From positions 62,001 through 126,000 of the forward strand of contig OENT01000249.1 of assembly GCA_900239685.1 (NCBI GenBank): DNA of 64,000 bases. Reading direction: 5' to 3'. The notes below the pieces were generated by a model. The model had not been told where the DNA came from. It worked only from the letters and a program-made list of their open reading frames with translations, and made no database searches. Within the stretch, counting starts at the first letter, position 1; the number at the start of each line of letters is the position of its first letter. The DNA comes from Rotaria macrura (Eukaryota; Rotifera; Eurotatoria; Philodinida; Philodinidae). The position numbers were made by a program, and so were the translations under genes. This document shows, piece after piece, positions 36,675-49,335 of this stretch.

Positions 36675-38467
36675 AAATCAAAAATCAAATAAAATCATTT
36701 GAAATAAAGAAAAGAAAATGCTTTAAGAAACTATTCGAGAAAGAAACATACGAATTTTAGACGAAATTACTATGTTGAATATGTTCGATAACACCGTTAT
36801 CACGATTGCTACACTATTTTTTAGATGACAATAGAAATTGTTCTATCAAATATTATCGTGCTTGAAAAGAAAAAACATTTGAAATCAAGTGAATAATTCA
36901 TAGAATCTAAATAATACTATTAGGAAAAAAAAGTCGTGAACCTTTTTTCCAAGTTCATCTGCTCGTTATTGTGATCAGATATAATATTTCAGGATGATAG
37001 CTAATGTATCCGATGAAATCGTATTGTTTCTTCGGCTACTTTGAAGAATTGATACGTATCGATGAACAGTTGAAAATGAAGAATTTCTTTATTAAATAAG
37101 TTAGATCCCTCAGTATACAATCACTCCGATCAGCTGTGTTTACTATAATTATATTTACAATTCTGCCAGACCATTCTAACTTCGAATCTCTTCAATGGTC
37201 TTCATCAGTTTGCCATAGCAGCTTTACAGAAACTGTATTCTTTAAATTCATTATCTGGAATATACATATTGATAACCTACTGTTCGTATATCAGTACGGT
37301 ATGAAAATTCGACCTGTAATGTTGATCTGAGCTTATTTTTGCTAGATTATTAATTAGTCTTAATATTTGAAAGTCTATCGATATATTAATCACGTTTCAA
37401 AAAGGTTACCTAAATCATCATGTAATCTCTAATTTTCACAGCGAATATATTATGCCAGCGTCGATCCATAGGCGATATTTATACTTGACGAAAAGGATAT
37501 GTACATTCGAACAGAAATTTTAATATTCTTCACAGTAAAATGATTGACAAATTGATTATTTTCGATTGAAACGAGTGCCTATGTCAGAGCACTCTCAAAT
37601 GATCAAACGATGGATGAATAAAAAGTTTACAAAATTTTTAACAACTCTATTGTCTACTTTGATAGAAGAAATCAATTTTAAACAATTGAGAATATATTCT
37701 TAGGCGTTCAACTGCTCAAAAATCATATCAAGCTTGATCTTTCGAATTCTAAAACTACACATATTTCAAATCATTTCGATTACAGTTTTGATTTGACTAT
37801 TTCTGTTGTGAAAAAAAAACGCATACTTTCGATAGTCTCACTGATGATATGTTTAATTTTTCGTGAAGCTATATTGTAAATGTTCGCAACGAAATACACC
37901 CTGATTCAGCTGTGTTTTCCCTTGCTTTTCAGTATTCTATTCACTTATACCCATACTGCATATAGGTGACAAAATTTCTCTACGTCAATAACTAAAAAGA
38001 CGTACAATAAATAATATGATCTAGTTTCATATACATGTAGTTAAGATTTTCTAATAGGAAAATTTTTTAGGGGATAAATATGAAGTAATTCGAAAATTTG
38101 TATAGAAAATCAGTAGAACTATTTTTGTAAATTTATTCAAACTAATAGTCAACTGATTGAAGTCGTTATCAGTGATACACAACTGCTGCCATGTACTCAT
38201 CTGTTCGAAACAATAGCAAGTATTGAATACACTTCGAATATTCGTTTTAAAAACATACTTCTCTCAGAATGTCAAAGTCAGTCACTTTGATTTTAAGACG
38301 TTATTTTGACAATGTAAAATTTCAATCAATTGATTTGAGTCATCATTGTTGAGTTCTTTTGTTTCTGATTCTTGTATACAAGAAAACAATATAAGAAAAT
38401 TGTAATCGCCAGCGATTACATTTTATATCAAAGAAAAAGAACAACAGACAATAACAAATATTCAAAT
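36675..38467. other. Intergenic between convergent genes
   Basis: Spacer between the 3' ends of the secreted-protein gene (+) and the DUF229 gene (-). No supported frame; 37136-37330 (+) has no motif. Confidence 0.5.
36688..36708 (+). terminator. Candidate polyadenylation signals
   Basis: Two AATAAA hexamers at 36688-36693 and 36703-36708 lie 14-34 nt after the stop of the six-exon secreted-protein gene. Position and sequence fit animal poly(A) signals; no transcript evidence. Confidence 0.45.
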
Positions 38468-41400
38468 TTAGGTTCTTCCTCTCATTAAATTGACTATTGA
38501 AGTATTAGATGTAGTATGATGAATTTTCAATGGTAGATATTTCAATCGATTATGATAAGAAATACAATAGCAAAATGATCGTAAATCATATTTATCTTTA
38601 ATACATGCTGATGTTCGACCATAAAGATTAATTCGAAGAATTTCATTATTTAATTCAATATGTTTCTTTGTTTCATCGTAGAGTAGATGACTTTCAAATA
38701 TTCCATCTGATGGTGATGTTTCAAAAAGAACTGTAAATAAACGTGTAAAATTATAATATAATGTTTTATTATTGAATATTTTTGGTTTTTGTAATTCTTC
38801 AACTTCAGCACGTATGATTGTTTTTAGTTTAAGTTTCATGCAAAGATGTTGATGAGATTTTAATTTTATAGTATTAATATAATTAATACTAGCCATGACT
38901 AATTGATTGACAAGTGGTAATGTTATATCCAGTGTTGTTGTACGTGAACATGGACAGCAATATTCTTGAATATAGTAGAAAAATAGAACAAGACGAATAG
39001 ATATAGAAACAAATCATTTCTTTTTTTGCTTACCTGGAATACCAGCTGATGAACAATTTCGTTCAGGAATTTGATGAAAAAGTGATATACCTGATGTTGT
39101 TGAATGCCAATTGACATGTAAAGGATCGAACACATGTGGGTCTTCGACCATTTTAAAAATATTCACAAACGTTTCATAAACATCCCACCATGACGTAAGC
39201 ACTAGCATGGTAAAATTAGATTTATGAGAAGTATGTAAGTAATATGAGATTACCGTAGTAGAAAATGTTGTCATATTTCACTATATTAGATAATTCAATG
39301 TCTGACGTTGATTACATAATGTATGTTGCAAAAGTTTTAGACTGGCATGTGAAAGAGTTTGCTTATCAAGTAAAATGCATCCCTAATGGCCTCAAATTTC
39401 ATTCACACCTACAATTCCATAATCTTAGATTATACTCGAAGAAGCCGATTTCATTTTATCGAAATAACTTGCATGATATGATGTGATGAATTATATTATC
39501 ATCATGCATGCAAATAAAAAGAGTGAGATGACCTTATCATATATGATATGTTGTTATTTTTGTGCATAAAATTAATTTTCATATCCAAATGTTTTGTTCT
39601 ATTTTAGAAATGAGACGTTCATCGATCGTTACACCAAATAAATGTGAAAACTTCGGACTTATGTCCGAGAGTTATGTGTACTTCAAAAAGTGAATGAGAC
39701 AAATCAGTCATCCTAGAATGTGTGCACGGATGAAGTATCTTGGTAAACCTTTTTGGGAAATTCCAAAACTACTGATCATCTCAGACATATCTAGGCAATT
39801 TTGTTTCTAGATGCAGTTTTTGTGCATTTGAGACCTTTTTCAGGCGATGTTCTTTTAGAAAGCTCGATTTGGTTCAAAACTAATATCAGATTCGGAATCA
39901 GCGTTAAAAACTGAGTCACTTTACATAAGCTGTGGATAATTCTGAGAAAAAAGTTTGTTTTTGAAAAAATCCTTGTACCCCACCTCAGGGATTGCTTGGT
40001 GAAAAATGACAATTTTTTCGATAACTCAGCCATTTCTTGCCGGATCCTTCTCATCTTCGAACTCGACCGAGATATTCATCAGAAAATTCTGTGCACAAAA
40101 TTTCAGCTCAATCGAATGTATTTGTAAATAGTTATCGTGTTAACGGCCGGCCGGACAGACGGACTACCGGACACAATGACCGATTCTAGAGTGTACTCAC
40201 TTTTTGAGTGCACAAAAAAGAAAGTTAATCTATCAGCTACTGAATCATTCAATCATGAATGTTTGTTTTTCGGTGAAAATTCTACATTGTTTAATAATTT
40301 AGATGCTTAATTTTAGCTTTTACAATTAAATCTATTCATAGATCTACTTTTCTTTTTACAAAACCAATCATGTTTGTTTGATCTCAATGCAATTAAAATA
40401 TTTAAAAAAAACGCGATGTAACCTTTATTACTCATTACGTGACAATATTATTCTATTTCATGTATTTCAGAATAGAATGCTTCATTATTGATTACTTTGT
40501 ATTTGAATGTTGAAATAACAAGCAACAACACACACGCATTTCATTTTACATATGACTGATGTATATTTGGCGATTACTTCGAAAGATCATCTGTCACAAT
40601 TTATAGAGAACAGAAATTCTTACATAGCTTCAAAAGTAACACGTTCAAATTCTTTTTCTTCGGTTTCTACTTTGTCTGATGTTTTTTTTTCTGGTTCAGT
40701 AATATAAGAATGATGATCATTAGATATAATCAAATGATCGTTTTTTTTTCTGTCAATTATTAAAACAATATTCTGAATCAATGAACAAAGGTTATGGTCT
40801 CGATTAGAGTCAATTGGCTGGAAGAATTTCCGGACCTGGACTCGACGGGCTCTAATTACTCTCGATTCTAAGTAGTAAAAGTGATCGATCATTGCATCGA
40901 TCGTAATGAATACACTTTGTTCAAGGGAAGAATAAAATAGAACGTGCAACATTGAAATTATGTAATAACACTTACTGTTTTGATTTTTTTCCAGATTTTG
41001 TACTGCTTTTGGAAAATTTTCCTTAAATGATTGTGGTAGACGTATTGAAAAGAATGGTAATTTAGCTTCAAAACTTCCGATACGTGTCAATCTTAAATGA
41101 TGTTGTCTATGACCATGATCACCACAGAATATTAATATTGTATTATCTAATAAATGTTGTTGAAATAAATCTTGAAAAAACGTTTTTAAATCATCATCAA
41201 TCCAAAAAAGTCGTTCTAAATAATCATGACTCATTTCATTCATTTTCAATATACCAAACGTTGGATTATTCGATGTTTGATGATACATATTTAGAAATTG
41301 TTTCAACCAATCCAATGATAACATATGTAGTAATTTATCTAAATAACATGGTTTAGGATTGGAATTTCCGGAAAATTTATTATATGATAATGTATTATAT

Positions 41401-44400
41401 AGTGATAGCCAATATGGACGTAAATAAAAATCTGTTGGTGATTGACGAAATCCATTTTTTAAATTATAAAAAGCACTTTCACGCCATTCTTCACTGAAAA
41501 ATGTTGTATAGTTTAATTTTGAAAAATTCTTTACAATAAACGAATAATTATCGTAGGGTCCTGGATAGTAAACAATTTTTTTTCTTTCAACCGACTTTTT
41601 TGTTTGTGGATCAATTTCAATTTCTGTCGTTTGAAATTCATAACGACTATCGTTTACATTTGGAATCTTTAAATTACTAGCCGATTGACCAAATAACATT
41701 GGTACAATATTTTCAAATGTACCATCACCAACAATAGTATGACGTTGAAATGTATATAAACCAAGAGATTTTAAATATGATAATGTTCGTGGTAATGCTC
41801 GTTGTGCATGAAGATTACTAACAGCATCAAGTACAATGACAATAACAGATGGTGGAGAATATTTCGATGATTTCTTTCGTGACCAAACATCATGAGAAAA
41901 TGTTGGCTTTTTTAAACGTATCAATGGATGAACATATTCATAGACAAGACTATGATTAATAATAACTGATAAAGATTGATTATTGATATTTGAACAATTA
42001 TGACCACTGAAAAAAATACACAACAGAATGAATTAGACTTTTTGATTCTAGTTGTAGAAAAAAATGATTGTAATGTATTCATTTACAACTGTAAAATAAC
42101 ATAGAAATAAACTATTCATGATTCATTTTTATGCATTTATGTAAAATTTATGGATACACTGAGCTTTTCATATTAATTAGTACATAGTTAAATCGATCTG
42201 AAATATAGTATTAGTAACGTGTGAGTATTTTCTGATTTTTTCAATCATTTCTTATCGATGAAAATATCGACACTCGAATATTCAATAGTTTATTCGCAGT
42301 TCAATACGAACATGTATCCTTTATTAGAGTTTTCATTAGGATACTATAACATGTCTATAAACATCTATCTCTTTCAAGATAGCTGGAGTTTAACCAGTAC
42401 GTTTTTACAGATGAATAGATCTGATTGACATTTGATTACTATGAATCTTTAGTTACAAGATGATGAAATAGAAGAGAAAATCATAGATCCTTATTTTTAT
42501 TATCATCTGTATCTAAGTAGTTGATATTCAGATGTGAATGTTACTACTTCGTTGTTAAATGAAATATTACCAATATGATAAAAATCTATGAAATCATAAG
42601 TCATTCTATCGATCGATTGAAGAAAGAAAGAAAGAAAGAAAAAAACATAAATCAATATAAGTTGAGTTTTCCATGGGATATAATAATAAACTACTTGGTA
42701 CTACTCGAGTTTCAATTGAAGAATAGCATGTATCGAGAGAACAATTCGAATATTGCTTGTAGAAAAATTATGAACAATTATACGTCTAATGTTCTCTTTG
42801 AACAATATTTAATACTTAACTTTCGTTATCTTATCTCCTAATCGACAAAGTCTAATAAGATTGTGATCGAATTGTTTTTCTTTTGTCACAGTTCTTACTG
42901 GTTCGAACTTGAAATTCTTGATAGTTAACGAGCATTCATCTTTGAAATTATGAATTCTTTTTTCTTTTTTCTAAATATAATAAGATTGCAGAAAATTGTT
43001 ATGAGGAAAAAAGTCATTTTATTTTCTCTTAATTCTTAGCTTTTCAATAGAAATATTCTGTGCTCCGTTCTTTATCTCGAATATTTTAGTGATGTCAACA
43101 ACATGCATGCAAAAATGATATAGAAGTACTATATTTTCATGTTCATAATTAGAGGAGAACACACATGTCATGAAGTTCGGCATCGTTTAGTCGAGACGAG
43201 ATTCAGACAATAAATTACCTATACATCTTCTTAGTAGGATGTTTCACTTGAGATCTTTCTCCTTTTGTCTAACATGATTAATTTTGATGAAAATGATGAA
43301 TGAGAACACTGAAATTAACTAAATAATTATAAGGCATCGCTTGACATGCATGCGTTACGTTTCCTATGAATACTTCTTAAACACATACATTTTGTAGATA
43401 AAATCTTATTAGAATTTTTCTTTTTTAAGCAGCAATGCATAGAATCAAATTATTCGATAGTAAAAATATTCGGTTCATACGTATTCTTGTCAATAGAAGG
43501 AATATCATATTAATTCATGTAGAAACAAAATGACTTTTCTAGTTAAATGTATTATAGTATTCAAAGATTACTCTTATGTAGTATCAAATTTTCTATTTCT
43601 TTTCTCGGATTTACTTTCGAACTTTGTGTTCATGTTCACTCTAAAAAAAAGAACTTTGCCGAACCCCCCAAAAAAGTTCGGTAGATGACAAAAAGCTTGC
43701 AAATATGTTGAAAGTTCAAAAAAAAAAGAATAAAAAAATACACGAAATCTTTAAAGGATCTAACCGTTTGCCCGCAATCAGATCCTCTTTTCTTCGAAAC
43801 CTTTTTAAGATCGGTAGATCAAAAAAAAAAGGTTTCGAAGGCAAATACGAAACTTGAAAAGTTTCCTAGTCAACCTCATGGTTTCGTATAAAACCATTAT
43901 ATTTAATAGGAAACTTTTCAAGTTTTGTATTTGCCTTCGAAACCTTTTTTTTTTGATCTTTCAACACATTTGCAAGCTTTTTGTCATCTACCGAACCTTT
44001 TTGGTGGGGTTCGGTAAAGTTCTTTTTTTTTACAGTGTTTATATATATACATGCAAATGAGAACAATTTAGCTTTCTGCTTACATGTTTTTCATGACATA
44101 CAAGATGATAACACTGAGGATCTATATTTTCTAGAAAGAACAGAGAAAGTCACATAAACAAACCCGTGACAAAACTATTCTTACAGATACTTCACATTCA
44201 ACACAACTTGTATCAAACTACATGAATATAGGATATCCTATCACATTAGATATAATACCTTTCGTTTTAATACAAATAAACACTTTAGAATGGATGTGCG
44301 TGATTTTCTTCAATTAGACTCCTAAAGAAAGATCCGCTTTTAAATATTTACATTTCATTAAATATGCTATTGTTTTTTCTTCTTTTATAATGAATGTACT

Positions 44401-44987
44401 TACCAGAATTTATCTTCATTAAAAAATCCGGCACGATTATTATAACAACGTGTGAGAACAAAATCAGCATCTAATATAGGATTCGTGCTTCCATTAATAA
44501 TTAATATTGGTTCAGACAATGTGTAAGACCAATCCCGAAAATATTTCTCTTCAGGATTTCTATCAATTTTCAAATATACACAATGTGTTATGGATTTCGA
44601 AAAATCGGTTCTATTGACTATTTGATTTATGACTAATTGTGTAGAATTAATAACATTAATTAAATTTCTTTTTTTGGTTGAACAACGATACAATGGTTCG
44701 ACATGTATAGATTTTGAAACTGTTTGATCCCATGGATCGAAATTTGGTATATAACAAATCGTTGATAATTGTTCATTTTTATCAATATTCTTATAGGTTA
44801 TTAATGTTCGAATAGATGAAGGCGTTATAAGTATAAGACGATGATAGATGATAAGAAAAAAAATAATATTAAGACTGAAAAGTATATAAAGTAGTTGAAA
44901 ACGTGATTTTGTATGTGTTGGAATAATCAATGTTTGATATTCATATGAATGTAATCGATTGTGTAATTTCGTTGATGAATCTGGCAT
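38468..44987 (-). CDS. DUF229 (alkaline-phosphatase fold) type II membrane protein
   Basis: Exons 44987-44404, 42006-40976, 39201-39034 and 38964-38468 join in phase and give 759 residues. Exon 1 has a short cytoplasmic tail, one membrane anchor (LLYILFSLNIIFFLIIYHRL) and the luminal start CYIPNFDPWD. Exon 2 has the family core: SVIVIVLDAVSNLHAQRALP, the nucleophile-region HTIVGDGTFENIVPMLFGQ, and the metal-binding IFCGDHGHR. Exon 3 carries WDVYETFVNIF and GISLFHQIPERNCSSAGIP; exon 4 starts YCCPCSRTTTL. DUF229 proteins are related to sulfatases/phosphatases and are numerous in nematodes and rotifers; the substrate is unknown. Introns 1 (2397 nt) and 2 (1774 nt) each contain an inverted-repeat element; intron 3 is 69 nt. 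The exon 2 frame stays open for 119 codons past its GTAAGT donor. Confidence 0.85.
39676..40213. mobile_element. Inverted-repeat element inside DUF229 intron 2
   Basis: The ends match as imperfect inverted repeats: left gtgtacttcaaaaagtgaat, right gtactcactttttgagtgca. Near the right end is a GC-rich ggccggccggacagacggac tract, unlike the surrounding AT-rich intron. The antisense frame 39791-40054 has no transposase features. Probably a non-autonomous DNA transposon of about 540 bp. Confidence 0.7.
42621..42645. repeat. (GAAA)n microsatellite
   Basis: A short run of gaaa units in the first intron of the DUF229 gene. Confidence 0.8.
43637..44036. mobile_element. Nested fold-back element inside DUF229 intron 1
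   Basis: Ends are inverted repeats, left cactctaaaaaaaagaac and right gttctttttttttacagtg, continuing through gccgaacccc / ggggttcggt and gtagatgacaaaaagcttgc / gcaagctttttgtcatctac. A second stem inside uses gcaaatacgaaacttgaaaa and ttttcaagttttgtatttgc with the loop near 43880-43905. About 400 bp, no protein. MITE or fold-back transposon. Confidence 0.8.
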
Positions 44988-47900
44988 TTGTTTTTTAATG
45001 AATAAAAATCAAAAAGAAAAAGACAACGAAAACTTTTGCTTCATAATTTTTATATTGATTATCAATGATATGTATTAAAAGTGTTATATATTGAAAAAAA
45101 AAGAAAAGAAAAGCTTACTCAAATGACATCGTACTCTTACGATTTGGTCGACAAAGCGCATTCATATTATCAATTGCCTTTGACAGCATATATATATATA
45201 TTTAAATATAAAAAGAAGAAAGAGAAGAGAACTTTTTCTCCCATGACAAATAGTACCGATGCTGCTGCCGTAATTTTTTTTTATTATATTACAAGAAGCA
45301 ACGAGCAGAATAGAAAGAAAGAAATACAACGAAAGACAGAATGTTTCTTCTTCTATTTATCTATGTATCGGTAACGTCACTAACTGTTTTATCGTCCTTT
45401 CTTTGTTGTACAATATAACTGAAGTTAAGATGACCATTTATATTGTTGTAATAGTGAAAAAATTGATTTTTAAATAAAACAAAAACTTATCCATAATCAA
45501 TATTGATTATATTATCGTTCGATTAGTATCAAAATCAAACGAAATTTCTAATATATAAATGATTTGTTTCTTTGACAGGAAAAATTTCTCTAATTTATGT
45601 GCAACTAGAGAATAATAAAGAATGCATACATAAAGAAACAATACATTTTATAACTATTCTATTGACAATCGTTTATTACATATCATAAATGTTTATTTCT
45701 TACTTGTCTCATAATACGACATTCTGAAATTACAATTGTTGATTATACGAATATTTACTTCATTCACTACTTTCTGTTTTCACTTTTTATAATCAGATGT
45801 GTGTTGTAATATTACGAGGAGTTTAGAATACCGAACGAATAAGATGGATTATGACGGCTGTTCTTTTTTTTTGTTTTTCGTTCATTGTTGATTATCGATG
45901 ATGTTCTAATATGCTCTCGTGTGACCGGATGTACAAAAGATAATACACAAGCGTACAGCTATACGTGCATGTGTAGTAGTTCGTGTATTAAAATACACAA
46001 TGAAGACAAACGCTACTGGGATTAGCACGTTCAATAACCTATCCAAAGAAAATCAGCTTAATGAAATTGTTACTATTCTATGGCGAAATAATTATTGTTG
46101 ACAGTCAGAACAATTCCATGATTACTCTGGTGACATTGCTGAGAATAAATAATAGGAACAAGAATGAAAACTTCATTAAACAAAAAAAAAAGAAAGGAAA
46201 ACGGATACGAAATTATCTATAGATATACAATTAGAAGAAATGATAAAAGGAATACATAAACTGAAGAATGTACGCAGTCGATTAAAAAAAAATGTGTGAC
46301 GCTGGATGAAGACGGTATTAAATCGAATGAATTAATGTCGAGAGAAAAGATATTACTTTTTGTTTTTAGTTCGAATTCTTTCTAGTGTAAACAGTAAAAC
46401 CGTTCTCAGGACAATTTTCTTTTTCTATTGGGAATAGAAAACCGAGAGAATATTTCATTGTTTTAGCATGTGTGATTAACGACTATATCTAAAAATTCGT
46501 CAAAATAAAAAATAAATTTCTTGCAATCGAATGCTGACATTTATCGCAGTAAGACAAAAAAATGAGGTTCATGTAATTATTTGTACGAAGGATCAATTTC
46601 AGACGAATTCCATGATTATATCTCTGTCGCCAAAGAACGAGAAGAGAAAAAAAAAGAAACTTCTTGCTATCATTGACAACAAATGTAATACTTGAAAAAG
46701 AACTTGGCCAAACATATTGGAAACGACGGGGTTGATTCAACAATAAGCAATCTGATTACTTGACTATGTCACAATAAACCTTTTGATGAATAATTAAATA
46801 TATATACAATAATAGAATACCATACATAACAGATTGATATATTGATACAATGAATGCAAGGTATATACGAATGGTTGATTTTTATTTTTGAGCAAAAATT
46901 TTTCTGTTTTTCGTTCTATACAAGGAAATCACTGGTTCTTTCTATAAAAAAAAATAAATATATGCGAGAAAAAAAAATCACATTGATGTTTTCATATGCT
47001 ACTGTTCTTTAAGAGCAACAATCTATTCAATGGCTTAGTATACTTAATATAAAAAAAATGTCAGCCTTGACACGCAGACACTAAACTCTTATGAGGATCA
47101 ACCTCTTTCCATTGCCAACTACATTCTTATCAAACATTGGGAAGTTGTACTATTGTTTCTGCATCATTGTTTTTTGTCCTACATTTAAAGAATAATGCCA
47201 GTAACTTATAATAACCTTTTATGATATAACAACGTATGTTGAAAGACACTCATAAATATGACTATCACGAAACATATAGATGATTAATCAAGTGAGAAAA
47301 TCATGCATGAGAAATATAATGATACTTGGCATCACATCGGCCGACTATCTTATTATTTTCAATACTTAATATCCAAAGAATAGAACTATCCATCTGTGTG
47401 TCCATGTGCTCTATTGTGATTCGATTACTAAGAGCTTGTCGTCAAAGACTAAATAGATATGTCATTGGCTTAATTTCGGAAGAGAGTAATTTATTTACTT
47501 GATATTATTTGATTATGTTCTTTTTTGTATTTTCGATGATGATCATAGACATCGATCTGTGTCGTTATCGTCGTTCCATACGATTGAAGATTAGAGGATA
47601 AAAAAAAATGTTCTCAGTTATTATTTCAAATCTAAGAATAAATGTTTCTCTCATATTGTGAAAGATATATCACTTTATCATATTCTAGTGAAATTTCCAT
47701 TTTTGTTTTCAGCGTTGTTGTAACAATTTAGATTAAGCAAATACAGAGGTATTCAATTTTTTAAAACTAGTTATTATTTAAAATTGTACTTTGCTCTTCT
47801 ACCTAGAAAGTAAACATTAAAATATTCTCTGGATGTCTATAGTACGTGTCTTTCTTGATTTTTCATTGATTTTATTACGTGTCATCTTGTATTAGCTATC

Positions 47901-48412
47901 AAGAAAATACATTGAAGATTTTGTGTTTTAATTCCATTGCTATCGTTTCAATGAAAAGAATGAGTTTGATGCAAAAGAAAATAAATCCTAGTTGTAGTTA
48001 TTAGCTTTTTAGCATGAGAATATTGACTCTCATTCCTATGCAACATGATGAAAGCACGATTAGAAAACAGTCATCTTTCGTAGAACGAGCGTGATCATAT
48101 ACGTTTTACTGCCAACATACAACAAAAATGTGAATGTCATTTGGAAATAATTTTAAAGATAATCTTGAAATTGTTAACAAAATTTTCACACATTTGTTTG
48201 AAATATCCTTTTGAAAATAAAGTGAATAGTACCATATCACTTAATGATGAAATATATTTATATTTTTGTGTATATAGTTTTTTAAATTCAGTATTTTGTT
48301 TTTATTCAATACGATTTCCACCATTTCATATGGCTAACATATTTGAGACAAGAAAAAACTAAATGAAAACTTTTTTTCTCTCATATTATTTCATGGTGAT
48401 TGCGCCCAAGAT
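44988..48412. other. Long AT-rich intergenic stretch
   Basis: No gene supported on either strand. It includes the upstream flank of the DUF229 gene and the 3' flank of the neuropeptide gene. Frames at 45081-45374 and 48141-48362 are low-complexity or motif-free. Confidence 0.5.
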
Positions 48413-48963
48413 TTACAAAGAGCCACTTTTCTTTCCAAGGCGAAAATGCATACCAGCACGTTTACCAAATCGATATGGCATGGCAGCTCGTTTACCAAAA
48501 CGGTATGGTATAGCCCAAACACGACTGTCACCACCATTGCCACTTGGATTACCACCACGGATGACTTTGTTTGAATAACGTTTGTTCAGTAGTTGTGGCC
48601 ACATTGTATTGAAATGTAATGCTTCTGGATAATCATAATCGTTTTCTTCACCGCTCTGATTATCATCATTAACCGGGAAAGGAAGAGATTTTGAAGATGA
48701 TTGTAAATCTTCAAGAGTGAATTGATGATTTGGAAAAATTTCAGTTGGATTTCGCTAGAGATAGATGGAAGAGAAAAAAAAAACAAAAACTAATGATCAA
48801 GAAATACGAATCATTCATTCAATTTTACTTCATCGTCAGATGACTGTGACATCTCGGTTATCATGCCTGTCGATGGCTGTATGTTGTTCGCTGTCATAAA
48901 TTTAGTCATAAAAAGAATCACTATCGATAATTGAAAGATGATAAAGTTTGATACCATCATCAT
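48413..48963 (-). CDS. RFamide/RLamide neuropeptide precursor
   Basis: Exons 48963-48829 and 48754-48413 join in phase (74-nt intron) and give 158 residues. A signal peptide follows three start Met (VSNFIIFQLSIVILFMTKF...TA). An acidic spacer precedes three peptides ending in Gly plus dibasic sites: VWAIPYRFGKR, AAMPYRFGKR and AGMHFRLGKK. Gly before KR/KK is the amide donor, so processing would give ...IPYRF-amide, AAMPYRF-amide and AGMHFRL-amide; an upstream NKR site precedes the longer first peptide, whose N-terminus could also be set at the Arg before VWAIPYRF. Such precursors are cut by prohormone convertases and PAM in secretory granules and act on GPCRs. The exact family (luqin, myomodulin, other RFamide) cannot be assigned. 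The start could be any of the three Met at 48963-48955. Confidence 0.85.
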
Positions 48964-49263
48964 GATTATTTTGTCTTTTAATAGTAGTTATGAGAAAAAA
49001 AATAAATGAATTTATGATTGAGGATGCACGAAAAATTTGAGAGACAATATATATTTATTTAGATATTACTACAAAATAAAAAGAAAATAAATTAGAGAAA
49101 GAAACTACAATATAAACTTGTTTTCTAAATAAAGTCATGAAATAGTTGCGTACCGTAAGGAAATGAAAAGTGAGATATTTCTTCGACAATGCTATTTTAT
49201 GGAGAATATCAGGCAAGTTATTATTCAATAACAAATTTCTTTAGTCATCCGCACTTCCTCGTA

Positions 49264-49335
49264 GCCCCTATAGCTCAGTGGTAGAGCGCCAGTCTTGTAA
49301 ACTGGAGGTCCGTAGTTCAATCCTGCGTGGGGGCA
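49264..49335 (+). tRNA. tRNA-Thr(UGU)
   Basis: A 72-nt cloverleaf: acceptor stem GCCCCTA/TGGGGGC with one G-T pair and discriminator A, D arm GCTC...GAGC, anticodon stem CCAGT/ACTGG with loop CTTGTAA (anticodon TGT at 49296-49298), T arm CGTAG-TTCAATC-CTGCG. Internal A and B boxes are intact. No intron. Confidence 0.96.

Noticed and set aside
39791..40054. 87-codon minus-strand frame inside the inverted-repeat element
   Set aside because: No transposase motif; probably chance frame in a non-autonomous element.
45081..45374. Lys-rich 97-codon frame upstream of the DUF229 gene
   Set aside because: Low-complexity A-rich sequence, no motif or splice partners.
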